Shown here: positions 1-12,600 of the stretch, piece by piece | Layout: every line of letters begins with the position of its first letter | Position numbering within the stretch: the stretch's first letter is position 1 | NCBI GenBank assembly: GCA_011763485.2 | Contig: JAANSK020275935.1 | Location: forward strand, 1-32,292 | Origin: Isoetes engelmannii | Taxonomy: Eukaryota > Streptophyta > Lycopodiopsida > Isoetales > Isoetaceae | Direction: 5' to 3' | Length of the DNA stretch: 32,292 bases | The notes under the pieces: generated by a model | What the model saw: only the letters and a program-made list of their open reading frames with translations | Told to the model about the DNA's origin: nothing | The model's database searches: none | Position numbers and translations under genes: made by a program

Positions 1-402
1 TTTCCCGTTGATCATAAGCGCCAGGCCACTCTCCGCGACCGCCAGGAGGAAATAAATTAGTAATAGTGGTCGCCACAGTGTCCTTCAAGGCAACATAGAA
101 TATGTTTCCGGGGCCATCCTTCGCAAGAGGACCATCCCTGGGGAATAAAATGGTGAGTATATTATACATGGCCCGTTTGTCTACCACATACATATATACT
201 TACTTTTCCAAAACAAGCTTTAATGGGTCATCTTCTTCAGAGACATGACGTCGTCCAGATCCAGTATTCTTCACGTCAAGCTGTTCGTCAAGGCACCTTT
301 CCTTTCTTCAGAAGTTCTCTGGGACTTCCGAATTGCCCAACTCCGGCCTTGAGTTTGTCTTCTAAAGCCAGCTTGATTTGTCCTCCAGCGGTTAATGTTT
401 GT
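1..402 (-). CDS. partial unrecognised gene, divergent from NUP205, running off the left edge
   Basis: On the minus strand two exon-like blocks join across a 66-bp GT-AG intron (138-203; donor GTAAGT at 203-198, acceptor CCCCAG at 143-138). The downstream exon (137-1) reads DGPLAKDGPGNIFYVALK and continues with DTVATTITNLFPPGGRG and EWPGAYDQRE off the edge. The upstream block (about 402-204) reads TLTAGGQIKLALEDKL, then ELLKKGKV, then, after a one-base frame change near 293, LDEQLDVKNTGSGRRH and EEDDPLKLVLEK. The codon split across the intron (AA|G, Lys) is restored by splicing, which argues for a real gene. I do not recognise the protein family and assign no function. The frame change could be a sequencing error, a missed splice or pseudogenisation. 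No convincing start codon is visible; an upstream exon may lie in 403-600. Confidence 0.5.
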
Positions 403-679
403 CTTGTAGCTCAATTCTCGTTTGTACTATAGCTCAATGGAATCAGCCAAGAAACAAGACGCTCAGTCGGTGTAATGGGAATGGTATTTGCCCTGCAGAT
501 TGAAGAAACCCATCTCGGGTGACATGGCAAACCGAGTTTTTCTCTAATGGGGATGCGCACTAAGAGTATTTTTACAATTTGCCTTTAATTATAGACGATC
601 AGAATATTCTCCTAAACCCTGTTCTTGTTGAACCCTGCTCATTTCCATTTCCCTCCTTTGCAGTCGGGAGTCGTCGGAG
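403..679. promoter_or_regulatory. short intergenic region between divergent genes (NUP205 upstream region/5' UTR)
   Basis: About 280 bases separate the last supportable minus-strand exon from the NUP205 ATG, so both promoters must sit here or overlap transcribed sequence. The NUP205 transcript probably starts in the AT-rich stretch around 570-620. No clear TATA box at a standard distance could be defined. The region may also hold an unrecognised first exon of the minus-strand gene. Confidence 0.4.
611..620 (+). promoter_or_regulatory. telo-box-like motif upstream of NUP205
   Basis: The bases CCTAAACCCT match the plant interstitial telomere motif (telo-box). This motif is common near the transcription start of genes for translation and proliferating-cell functions. 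It lies 60 bases before the NUP205 start codon. A 10-bp match can occur by chance. Confidence 0.35.
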
Positions 680-3600
680 ATGGTTTCCCATCGTCGTCTT
701 CTGGCCACTACTCAAGCGGCCCTCGCTGGGCCTGCCCCCACTCTACATGAAAGATCAGAGCTTCTTCACATGTTGCATGTATGTCAACCCGACTTTGAGG
801 CATTCCTCCAGTACCCGGTATGCATCATCCCAACTCGTTTAAAAATTTCAGCGGGCCTTCAAAGATTCAGGGTCTCGCTTTTTAATGCAGACATGTCTTA
901 GGTTGTTGACAGTCTTAAAATGTATCATGATACCATGTGTCGCAGATTAAATGGTGAATTTGAATTATGCAGTTTTACTATTGGCAGTTCTTTTAAAGCT
1001 AGACTTTGTAAAAAGCCTTATTCTGCCGAATTCCAACGTGCTCAGCACCGATGAAAGCAGTGCATTTTATTTTTGCTTGTCACTTTACGAGATTTCATTG
1101 CAAAAGTAAAGGACTGTTTTTTCCTGCTAGGATTATTTGCTGGCAAATGCTTTTCTCTCTGCGTTGTGGTCCCACACTCTATGTAGTCAGTAACAGTCAG
1201 AGGGTGCATTGTCTTTGAAAACATTGTGTCATTCTCGTATTGCTACGAAACTGCTGTTATTGGTGTGAACTCAAGTTTTAGATTATTACCAGGGGCCAAA
1301 GTCAAGTGACAGGTCACAAGTATTGTCAAAGGAAGTAAGATTGCCAGATGCTCCTCCAACAATATTGGATGACCAAGACACTCATATAGTAAGTGCATGA
1401 GAAAAGTTTTGGATGTCTTACTACTGCAGCTAATTAATTGTAAGAACTTGTTAACACTGTAGGCCTTGAAACTTAGTGATGATTTTTACCTCAATGAAGT
1501 GGATTGCGTGCGGCTTCTCATAGCTTCCCATCAGGAGGTACTTTCTTCACCTTTGTCAAGGTTGCAAATAAGGGTCTAACTAAGTTGGCTCTCAATCAGT
1601 GGAACCTCCTAGGGCGCGAGCCATTGGAGATTCTTCGCCTTGCTGCAGGCCTTTGGTTTACTGAACGGAGAGCTTTGATAACTTCACTGCAGCTAATAGT
1701 TCGAGTATGGTTTTCTTATTTTTCTCTTTCAAGGTTTTTGTTGGAGAAGTTCAATTTCTAACGCAAACTTATGGCAGGGCAGGCTGTTGTGCTAGATGAA
1801 GAACTTGACCAGGAGTTTGTAACTGATATTAGACAGTACGTAGAAGGCCTAATTCATTCTGGACTGCGGAAACGCCTCATTGCTCTCATTAAGGTACTCC
1901 TACGTCTCTTGACATTGAAACCACCTTCCAATGAAGCATGGGTATCTGAACGGAAAAGAGAGAGAGAGAGAGATATATTAAACATGTACAGGAGACCCGT
2001 AACTACTCTAATATCATGAAGTTTCGTTTTCTTGGGGAAGCGTCTATTGTTGTGACTCGTCATCAACAAGCTTCCACACTGGGTTCACTCCTTTTCATAT
2101 AGCAACACATGTTTCTGGTCATAGTATTTCATGAGTTGCTGCAAGGTTGTTGGGTGCCTGAAAGATAACGATTTCTTTCTCTTATGATATAATAGGTAGG
2201 ATAAGTGAAGATGAAATGTTCCTCAGAGTCACCATGTTCAAATCACATAAAGTGCACTATCTTTCTGGCTAGTCAAAGCTGATGAGAGGACACCCTGAAC
2301 TGCCCCATTGAGAGAGGACACCTTGAACTGCCCCATTGAGAAACTTACCTTATTTGGGAGGTCAATATGACCAGGTCTTATACTAAAATCATCAGATTAG
2401 AAATTTCTCCTTGTAAAGTTTCATTTCAATAGACAACTCGGTGGAGGGGATTTAGTCAAGTGTTTGATACATAAAGCTGCTCTAAATTATGACGTATTAG
2501 CTGGTTCAACTGCTGTCTGATGAGTTTGTTAGTTGCTGCCAAGTTGTATTGAAATGGAGGGTCTTCATACATTGAGAAGCCAAGAGTATTAAGCATCCTA
2601 GAGAACCATCATGTCTCACTACCGTGAAAGCTTTTGATGAGACATAACCAACCAAGAAAGAAAGATTAACATGCACTAAAGACTTGTAGGCTCGACGAGA
2701 CCAGATATACGCAATGTGTAAGGAGGGCATGTACCACATCATAAACTAAGATAAATAGCATTTTCTCAAGAATCTAGTTGAAATTTCCTAGAAAGATGGT
2801 CTATTTGCCAACCTGATGGTTCTATAATAAGCTCGGATGTCAGCATTTGGCCCCGTGGAAGCTGCTATTTTGACTCCCTTAATATTTGGAGATGTTTTTT
2901 TTCGCGAGTCCTTCTCCACTACATCATCTCCCTGTTGTGACTCTTCATTTGGAGGGAAAAGAAAATGAAATCATCCTGTTGTGACTCGTCACTGGCAGGG
3001 AAAAAATGAAGTTATCTCAGCTTGCCTTGGGCCTTTTGGACTACTGATGCCCTTCTTGTAAGAACGCTTTTGAGCAAATTCATGAACAAAGTATGCATTT
3101 CTGTTGCAATAGTTAATGAGCTGCTGCATAGTAGTTTGATCTCTAAAGAGGCAATGATATCTTATGAGATGCTCTATGTAGTAGGCAAGGCAGGTAAAAT
3201 GAATCGTTTTTTGGACTCCACCACTAGCTGATATGCTTAGCCTATCCAAGTTTGACCTCAGCTGGTAAGTGATACCCTAATTTTTCCATTGAAAACTTCA
3301 CGTTGTTTGGAAGGTCAATATCTAGGTAAACAGGTTGCACTATAAAAGGTTCTCTTCATAGAATTATTTTCCTGAAAGACAACTTCTGCTGGTGTTGGAG
3401 ACATAGAGCTGTGCAGAGAGTTAAACAGCTTAGCTGCCTTAAAAAACCAACCTGTTTTACCTTGATCAGCTGAAATTCTGAATCTGTCCATGGAGAGACA
3501 ATAAATGCATACCTGCTGCTATACATTCAGTCAATGCTTTGTCACTTGCTCAAAGAAGGTAGATCAATGCTAAAGTGCTAATAGCAACAAGTTGCTTGAA

Positions 3601-6600
3601 TGAATAGGAAATCAACCTTTTCCATTTGGCAAGAAGGTAAAGTACCAGTGTAGTTTTTCTTTGCTCCTTTTTGTCAGTTAAGCTCAGAGACGGCAAACCT
3701 TATCAAGCGGTGGAGGCATGCATTTGTTCTTATTGGCAATCTGGAAATTACGAAAAGACATCTGAGAGGTTATTCTGCTTTTCAGGAACTTAACCGAGAA
3801 GAACCAGCTGGAATGGGTGGCCCAGGAGTCGAACCTTATGTTAGGGATTCTAGAGGCAGTTTAGTACAACGCCGTGATATTGCACAGAAGGAAAGACTCA
3901 GTCTTTCACAGTGTCTTGTGTTGACTTGTCTGATAGTTCGAATAGGTAAGAAAGTTTGCCATTATTATTTCCATCATGGGTAGGTCGTAATTTAAGTTCC
4001 TACCTTGACAAAGTATTTTCTGCACATCATGCAGACAAACAAGAAGTCAAGGATATATTCGATCTGTTGAAAGATTGTGCAGCAGATCTAAGCACTGCAC
4101 AAGACTTGGTTAAACTTCAGGTTCTGCATTTGTCACCACTGCAGATTTTCCATTGTTAATATGGGATTAAGTTTGAATTTTACTAGTGATTTACTTCACA
4201 GATTACCTACACCATTATGTTTGCTTTGTTGATCGCTTTGATGTCTGATGCCCTCTGTAAAGCTCAAGATATGACACCGGTACTTTCACAAGATTCATCT
4301 TTCCAGCAGGAATTCCAGATTCAGGTCCTGTGATGGTCAGAACATTGTTTAAGGAATATGGTATTAACCTTGTAATGTGTATAATCTCCAGATGATGGAC
4401 AGTGCTGATGTAGGTTCAAAAGGGTTTTTCGGTGTTATCCGATTGGCATGGGCTGTTTTCCTTATGCTCAACCTGGATGAATCCGCTGGAGTTGGTGCAA
4501 TTGACGAAGCACATATACGTGCATGCCTTGACAAAGCATGTGAGCAAGACGTTTTTAAATTCATCACGAGTAACATAATAAAGACTCCAGCCTTTGAGGT
4601 TTGTATTACTAATCAGACAATTTTGAAATTCTTATGTAGGATTAGAATCGGCAAGAGTGACATTGGGCATGTTTTAGATGCATTTTGTAAAATATAAAAG
4701 ACAAACTTGATATATTTAACTTGTCAATGCGACCATCTTCAATAAATATTCTTATAAATAAATCTGACTTTTTGTGTTAGATTATTCACATCTGGCAATG
4801 CCAAATTAGCTGCGAAGAAAGAGGCAGCACTATTAGCTTTAATCCCCTAATGTAGCTGATTATGTCTACTTGATAGAGGAATAAAGACAAGAACATTTCT
4901 GGTCCGCGAATTCATCATTCTGCAACATGTTTGGGTCCTGGAAAAGGCAAAGGAGCCTACCCTTTATTCATATAACATACAGGACAACAGAAGAAAAATG
5001 TTTTTCCGGTTACACAACATCTAAGAAAATGAAACAAACTCCAGCACAAGGATGCAAGCAGCTGTTTCAGAAGAGGGAGCTAGACAAAAAAGCAAAGGGT
5101 GTGCTGACATGATGGCTTTTTTTAGAATGGCGGAGATGCAGACTGCATTTCCAGCTTAACATACTTTTTTAGTAGCTTTTTGCAATAAATGACATATGCT
5201 AGGATACCCATGACCTCCTTGCAGGTTTAAAATGATCTATTTGCGTGGCCTTATAGACTAATAAATATTTTTTCCTTCATTCTTAGTTTGATTGGCACTT
5301 GCACGCCATATGTCTAACAACTGGTTGAAATGCCAGTTGTTATTAGGATTTTGAGCACATTTTACAGTCTTATATGGTCAACCAGTTTTTAAACATGCAC
5401 ATAAAACAAACGAGGATTAATATGTCCAGCTATATAAAGGTGGAACACCTACAACAGAAAAAAAATGGCCCATACAAAGGTCTATCGAATGGTCTCGATG
5501 TTTGAGAAGTTGCAAAAGCAAACAATTTGAATATTCCAATTGGATGCTTTTAGTTGTCTGAAGCCATAACAACAAGCAGGTGTCGAAGCATTAATCCCCA
5601 CTTTCCAGACTGTCATCAATCTGTAAAGGACATGACTCTGGATGTCAACAAGAAAATGATATCCTGAAACAAGCATAAGACGAACATTTGGAATGCCCAT
5701 CGATAGTGGTGCTTTGATGTCTTAGGTATTGCCAGGTGGGCAATGCGGATCTTTCCACGAGCCTTAACCTTTCAAAAAGCACTGGTGGTTTTGCTCAGTG
5801 CGCCATTTACTGTTTTGTAGGTCTCAAGAGGAGTTGATGGGACATCTGTTTGACTCTTAACTGTCTTACTTGTTTGGACCGTTTCGTTCCCTTAAGAACA
5901 CCTCATTTGATATGTTGAAGATGCTAAAATTCAAAAAACTGTTCATTTTAACCTGTTGATGGTTTTCTTTGTTTAAATTATGCATGCTTTAGTTTTTCAA
6001 GATTTGGTCCTGTGATGTAACTTTTAGTAATCTCAGCCTAGATGATGTATGCCCATGCCATTGCTCCTCAATACAACTGGGTTGTAGTGATGGCATGATG
6101 CAGAAGTCATGTAAGGCATTGAGGATATTTAGGCTCGTATCTGAGGACCTAATAGCTTTTGTATTTTGCTATGCAGTAGGTAATATATAAAAGCTAGTAG
6201 TTAGCTATATGGTATTACAGCAATTGTTACCTCACTATATAAGCTATCTGGGTAAGAATTTCTTTTTTCATCCATGTTGCGACAAGATAAAGGTTATTGA
6301 TGTATCACGCAAGTTCAAAACTGTAAAGCATGTCAAGAAATGTAGTATGAAGGTCAAGGCTAAAAAAATTGACCAAAATATGCTGCATACAAAATAAGCT
6401 CGATATATGAACAAATTAATAATAGTTCTCACAGCTATAAATTCTGGATAAATCACGTCAATGTTCGAAAAGTACGTCATAAATTTATCTGCTGGGGTAG
6501 AAGGCTTTCTGCGTTTCAGATTGCACTGGTTTTGCAATACATATTGTTGGTTGGTCTCTTCTTCGTAACAAGACCAATATTTGGCCCGTAGGTCTTTCTT

Positions 6601-9600
6601 GTTTTTTCGTTCTCTCAGTAACTTTTGTCTCGAGGAGCCCAGTTGTCTTTTCGGGTTTATGGTTGTTTTTGTACAAGCAATTTCTGAGAGTTACTTGGAT
6701 TGTAAAGGTAGGTTGTGCCAAATAGATGAAATTCTTTCCGCTTATTTTTCAGAATGATGACGAGGATATGGTGTTTGTGTACAATGTCTACCTTCATAAG
6801 CTCTTCACAAGTATGCTTTCCCATGGAATTGGTCGAGATAAGGCAAGTTACACGTATTTATTGTTTTAAGGCAAGTCGAGGCAACCTGGAACCTGAGGTT
6901 ATTTGCAATTCTACTGCGCAGGTGAAGGAATTGAAAGATTTAGCCATGGTGTCACTTGATTCATATGCTGGCGAGGAAAGAGACAATGCTATGGAGGATG
7001 ATGCCAGGGGGGACAGGCAAATTGTTGGAGCTCAGAGTAGTCCATTTATTTTCTTATTGGAACTAATCTCTGAAATTTATCAGGTACTGCAAACTGTTCA
7101 AAACCCATCAAGAGGGCTCTCTTGTTGTTAAAATATTTTAATTCTGTAAATGCAATACGCAGTCCTTGAGTCTTGACAGGTCTCTATAAATATTTCTTAC
7201 GATATAATAACTTAATGGAAATGAAGGAATAATACAGCCAGATAAACAATAATGTGGTCCACAGAAATTACAGCCCCAGCTGGAGTGCATGTAGTTGTAA
7301 TTAGGGTAGTGACTAATAGTTTGCTTACTATAAACATGTAAAAATAATGTTTACTCTCTGATATTGCTGCATTGCATATGAACTTCTCTTTTGCCTGCAC
7401 TTACACGGTATGCAGTTATACCATATGGAGGGTTTATGATTTCTTTTGTTGTGTCACAGAAAGAGCCCGAGCTTGTGCTAGATAACGAAGTTCTTTGGAA
7501 CTTCGTTCGATTTGCTGGAGAGGAGCATTCCAATTATTTAACACTGGTTGCCTTTCTCAATATGCTTACTGCCTTGGTAAGGGCTCGAATATGTGATAGA
7601 ACTGTTCATTTAGATTATGCATTTTGAAAACGGCAAAGCGAATATATGGTGTTCGAGTGGTGTCTGACCTTGTGTTCAAGAATGCTGGCTTTTGAATATG
7701 CTGATTCATTTTGGTTCCTATCCTTTTGGGGTCACGAGACACAATATTCTAATATATTGAACAATGGCCATATAACTCTTATATTCATAATTGCAGTTCT
7801 TCTTGTGTTGCTTTTTGTCATTATCAGGCGTCGAGCGGGGAGGGAGCTCGGAGGGTGTATCATATTCTTGAAGGCAAAACCTTTCGAAGCGTTGGATGGC
7901 AGACATTGTTCAATTCTTTAAATGTCTATCATGAGCACTTCAGGAAAAGCTTGCAAACAACAGGGGGGTTATTTTCTGTTCTTCAGGAAGGCGATGCAAA
8001 AGCCCTGGAAGCATATTTACGTGTCCTAAAGATGGCGAGTAATTTTTTGTTTTCTTGCAACAGTGTCATTGAATTCAAATTAGGATCTTTGGTTTTATAT
8101 CAGGTCATGGTGGCAGGGGATGAAGCGGAGAAAACAACATGGTTTCCAGACATCGAGCCCTTGTTCAAGCTTCTCTCTTATGAGAACGTTCCGACCTATC
8201 TTAAGGTTGGTATTCTGACATTTTCTGTTACTATAAATTTGATTAAGATCAAATGGCTAGGACGTTTTTCATCTGACCATTCTTCCATTGGAGTTGTAAG
8301 AAATCTATTTTTGTAAAAGTTCAGAGCATACTGGGGGTTCCCTTATCTCCAGATTTTTGATGTGATGTCACTGGTATTTGTAACGTCTACAGGAAACTGC
8401 TATTGTCTATAGCCCAATGATTAATATATATTTAGGGGCAAATAAGAGTGCTGTCTGGGGACACGTATTTCAAAACTAAAATCAAATAAAGAATCCTAAC
8501 CATTAGGATCTGATGCTTCAATTGTAAGCTGATGAGAGGATGCTCTAAACTGTCCCTTAGAGTAACTTCATGATTCTGCCTTCTGCAGGGTGCCTTAAGG
8601 GATGCTATTGCGACATTTGTTCCATTATCTTCTGTATTGAGAGAGAAAGTCTGGAATTTACTGCAGTTGTATGATTTGCCCATAATATCGCTCCCTGCAT
8701 TGGCAGATGGCACAGTACGCCAGGTATGTAGCTTAAACATATTGAAATTCATTGTCATTGTGTTTTGCGTGGAAGTAAGTGGTAGGAGTGTCAAGGCAGA
8801 GACCTGGAAGTCATTCTTAGCAACATTATGAGATGCCTACGTTGTGTAAATGATTTCAATTTTATCTAATTTCTTACTTGCATAATTTGTAACAATCCTT
8901 GGGCAGGCTTATGATATGACATTTGAGCTGAATGAATTGGAGGCTCGTCAAGAAAGATATCCATCTACTATTTCGTATCTGAATCTTCTCAATGTGCTGA
9001 TTGAGAATGAAACCAATTTGGCTGATAAAGGTCAAAGGTAGAATGCTGTAATTGGAGATGCAGGGGAGGCCTTTTTTTTATATTTTAGAAGAGTGCTTCA
9101 TGTCTTTAATTGTTTGTTTCTTTCCAGGTATAGTGTTCTCTTCAGGTTTGTGCGTGACCACGTGTTTGGTTCCTATTCCCAACGGGCATATGCGGATGCA
9201 AAGGAGAAATGGAAAATGGTGGTTGCTTCTCTACGGCATTTCCAAATGTGAGCTATCAAGATCTGATAATGTTGTTTAATAATATTTCCTTCTTGCCTGT
9301 ATGCCAGAACTTTGTTCGGTTTTTCTTTCATGAACTTTGGAGTTGAGATTTCACGAGGATTTATATTGCAGACAGCAGAGTCACATCTCCTGATAACCTT
9401 GCGCTTTCAGCCGTCTTTAGTGGCTAACAAAGAAATGGCTTGCAGGATTATATTTTTTATATTTTGCTCTGCTTAATCTTGCTTGGTTGATAAGCATCTA
9501 ATGACTTTTGGGTTTTGTTGCTGCATGTGTATAGTAGTCCAACTTATTTGATATTGGAAAGGATGTTGTGAAATTGATTAAGTTGTATTTGTTGAGATAA

Positions 9601-12600
9601 GAATGCCTTGATCATGTCATGTGTATCCTCGATTTTCACAGGATGTTGTCAATGTACCATATGTCAGATGAGGATATTAGAAGTGGTGCCGACCCAGCAT
9701 TTCAGCAGGGAAATCCAAAGGGCTTAGCAGAAGGAAACATTACCCTTCCTCCTGCAGTTGAACTGATGAAGGTATTTCCTCGCTGAACAATGTCTTCCTG
9801 TCTTGTTACATCTGCAAGTTCTGTTTTTTCTTCTGCCTCTTATTATTTGTGGAATTTGAGCTCTTTTTTTGTCTGCAGGATTTGATGAGTGGCAAAGTTA
9901 TTTTTCGAAACATAGTAAGTATTCTTATGATTGGGGTGAACAGAGTCCTAGAAGAACGGGTATGCCAGTCATATGGCCTCCTGTTGGAGGAAGCTATCAA
10001 ATTATGCTTGGAGCTTGTAGTACTTGCACTCTCCAAGGATGTCTTGTTTGCTGATGTTTGGCGCCCAATTTATCAGGTAGAAATACCCATGGGTTTTATG
10101 TTATTAACTTGTGTAAGTACAGCCTTAATTTATTCATTGGATCCTTATGGACTATTATTCTGTTTTCCATCAATGTGCAAAATGAACTTGGTAGATGGTT
10201 TTGAACCATACGTTTCTGCATATGTATGGCAGAAGTAAAATGCAAGTTATTCGCATGGGCAATTGTTCTGTTTTCCAGCAGAAATTGGATTTGGTGGTGG
10301 GACAGTTTTGAACCATACATAAGTTCATGGTCAATTGCATAATAATTGGCACACCAATATGTTAATCAGAGTTTAGTTTGTTTTATTTGCTTCCCGTTTG
10401 GCAATTTTTGTGGCGTGCATCCTAGGTTCCCGTCCAATTGCTCCTTAAATGATCTATTAGAGCTTTACCTTTGGAAAGGTTCAATATAAAACACCTAACA
10501 ATGGCTCAGAAGATCAGGAGCTGTGAAGCAATTGCCCTATTCCCATACCTAGGTACCTGAGTAGGTGGGGTTAGGTATAATTCGTTAGGGCTAGCTAAAC
10601 TTATAGAAATCTATCGAATCTTTTTGGCATGAAATCTTTTGCGTGCTGACTTGATCTCTTATTTTGAATGATGAAGCAACTAGATATTATCTTGTCACAT
10701 GATAATCGGCAAGTAGTAGCACTACTGGAGTATATCCGCTATGATGCACTCCCAGCCATACAAAAGTTGTCGATTCAGATAATGAGTGTGCTAAGGTATG
10801 CTGCACTGTATTTAGTAATAACCATAAAGCTGTTCTAGGACTAAACCTAAACCTATAAAGTTGTTTTCTTCTATAGTTCTAGGATGCCACACTTGGTATC
10901 TATCATTGTTGAATCAGGTTCTGCCCCTGGCCTTATAGAAGATTATGCAGTCTGTTTAGAGGTTCGATGCCAGGAGTCACAGATACCGGAAGGCCAAGAC
11001 GTTGGTGCTTTGATTCTAAGGGTAAGACCGTCTAGCATTGCCAAGCATGTTAGTTCTGTTTTGCTGCCTACAACTGACTAATTGAATTTTTTGGTGCAGC
11101 TACTTATTTCAAATTTGGATCAACCTGCTCCAAATATCAGTCACCTACTTCTTGATTTTGATATTGACCAACCTGTTGAGAGGACTGTCTTGCAGCCCAA
11201 GCGCACCTACAGGTAATGCTTGAAATTGTCATTATAAGCAATTCTAACATGGCTCTGACAATTCTCATCTCTTCTTTTATTTAGCTGCCTCCGTATCGTT
11301 CTTGATATGTTGGATACGCTTCAAAGGCCTGATGTTAATGCTCTTTTGCATGAACTTGGTTTTCAGGTCTGTGCTTAATTCTTTGAAGATATTTTCTGTT
11401 GTTTCTTTACGTCATTATGTCTTTCCTTTGTAGTTGATGCACGAGCTTAGCACAGATCCAATAACTGGTGCAGCTACGGTTGAGCTTTTACGAACTGAAA
11501 AATATGATTTCTTTTCTAAGGTATTGTATGATGCTTCTACGGATCAGTAAGCCTCTCTTTCCTAACCCAACGGACTATGTCATTGTGTTATTTTTCTATA
11601 TATAACCATTATCTTCCTCAATCGTATGTATAGTCAAGATTGAAAATGAAAGAGATCCTTACTATGTAATAAATTTGTGAAAGCTATGGAAAAGTAAATA
11701 TCTTGATGTGTTTTGCTGCAGCATTTGGAATTCTTTGCATGCGAACAGCTCCCAATGCGTAGCACTAATCAATTACTACGAATAAGCAGCTTACAACAGG
11801 TAACATTATGCAAATCCTGATTCACCTAGTACTAAGTTATAGTTATATCCATCTAGAATGGGACCAATATACATTTGCTTGTTTCAGAGAGCATGGTTGC
11901 TTAAGTTGGGGGCTTTGGAATTACATGTAAGTGACATGGATATCATAACCCATCGCCAAAGCTGTCGACGACTCCTTGGGCATTTGTTCTTTCATGAAAG
12001 CCCTGAATTAAATACTATTCGCAATGGGGTCCCTCAACTGATGATTACCAACACTTCATCTGACAGTTTGAGAAAGATGAAGGTAGAGTTAACACGGGGG
12101 TCTGAAATTCAAGTTAATCTCTGTTAATGCAACAAATTTTTGTCCTTGTATGCAGGTATTGGAACTTCTTGACATTGTTAATTTTGAGTTGCCCAAAGGA
12201 CATCACGAGTTTTCTCCTGAGCTTGACGGATTGAAGGATGATTTGAAGGTGTTCATGCGTACCATTTTTTACCCTCCCCCCTGGCTGATTTTATCTGCAA
12301 TATGTTCTCTTTATCACTAAAAGTATGTGATTTTGGGACGCACTTTTGTGGTTTCCAAGGTCTCATTTGGCAGTAACAAAAGAGAATTCTGGACTTCATT
12401 CTATAATCCCCTTTCATATCATTCCTCTTCTATCATGTAAGCTGGTTATATTCCTTGTGAAGCTGCAGGTAGGAGAAATTTTAAGCAGCTCTGCAATGGT
12501 AGATGCTGGTGGCATATATAGTTTATCTGAACGTGGTGATAGAGTAATTGATTTGCCCGCATTGAGAGATAAGCTTTGGCAGGTAACAAGTTATCATGAT

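Larger units (their letters stand above)
1894..3785 (+). other. NUP205: NUP205 intron 5, rich in diverged repeats
   Basis: GT-AG intron of 1892 bp. It holds an (AG)n tract near 1955-1973 and several diverged copies of the same sequence blocks: TGAACTGCCCCATT twice near 2292-2337, GGTCAATAT with its flanks near 2334-2380 and 3286-3340, TTGTGACTC...TCA near 2050, 2935 and 2977, and ATGAG(T/C)TGCTGC near 2131 and 3117. These look like remnants of an old repeat family, not coding sequence. Confidence 0.8.
680..4598 (+). other. NUP205: NUP205 exons 1-9 (residues 1-367)
   Basis: Coding exons: 680-817, 1293-1388, 1463-1537, 1600-1704, 1783-1893, 3786-3945, 4035-4120, 4202-4324, 4392-4598. All introns between them are GT-AG. 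The acceptor of exon 5 is placed at 1782 rather than the earlier AG at 1777, because only this choice gives the conserved Arg-Ala-Val-Val-Leu-Asp-Glu junction in frame. Intron 3 is very short (1538-1599, 62 bp) and intron 5 is long (1894-3785). This part encodes the N-terminal helical half of the solenoid. Confidence 0.93.
6753..10076 (+). other. NUP205: NUP205 exons 10-19 (residues 368-831)
   Basis: Coding exons: 6753-6842, 6922-7083, 7460-7576, 7828-8034, 8104-8205, 8589-8723, 8907-9037, 9128-9247, 9642-9771, 9879-10076. Exon 10 ends AAG followed by GCAAGT, a GC donor; no GT donor nearby keeps the frame. The end of exon 13 is less certain. Using GCGAGT after ATG (8034) gives an alignment without gaps, whereas a GT donor at 8039 with an acceptor inside exon 14 would remove four residues. 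Confidence 0.9.

Noticed and set aside
223-432. Plus-strand open frame upstream of NUP205
   Set aside because: It is the antisense shadow of the minus-strand exon block at 204-402.
2506-3249. Minus-strand open frames in intron 5 as retrotransposon coding
   Set aside because: No gag, protease or integrase motifs; the frames overlap diverged dispersed repeats and differ between copies.
10277-10310. Alternative or duplicated exon 20 (QKLDLVVGQ)
   Set aside because: It resembles the exon 20 start for only a few residues and is followed at once by a stop; better explained by the local tandem duplication.
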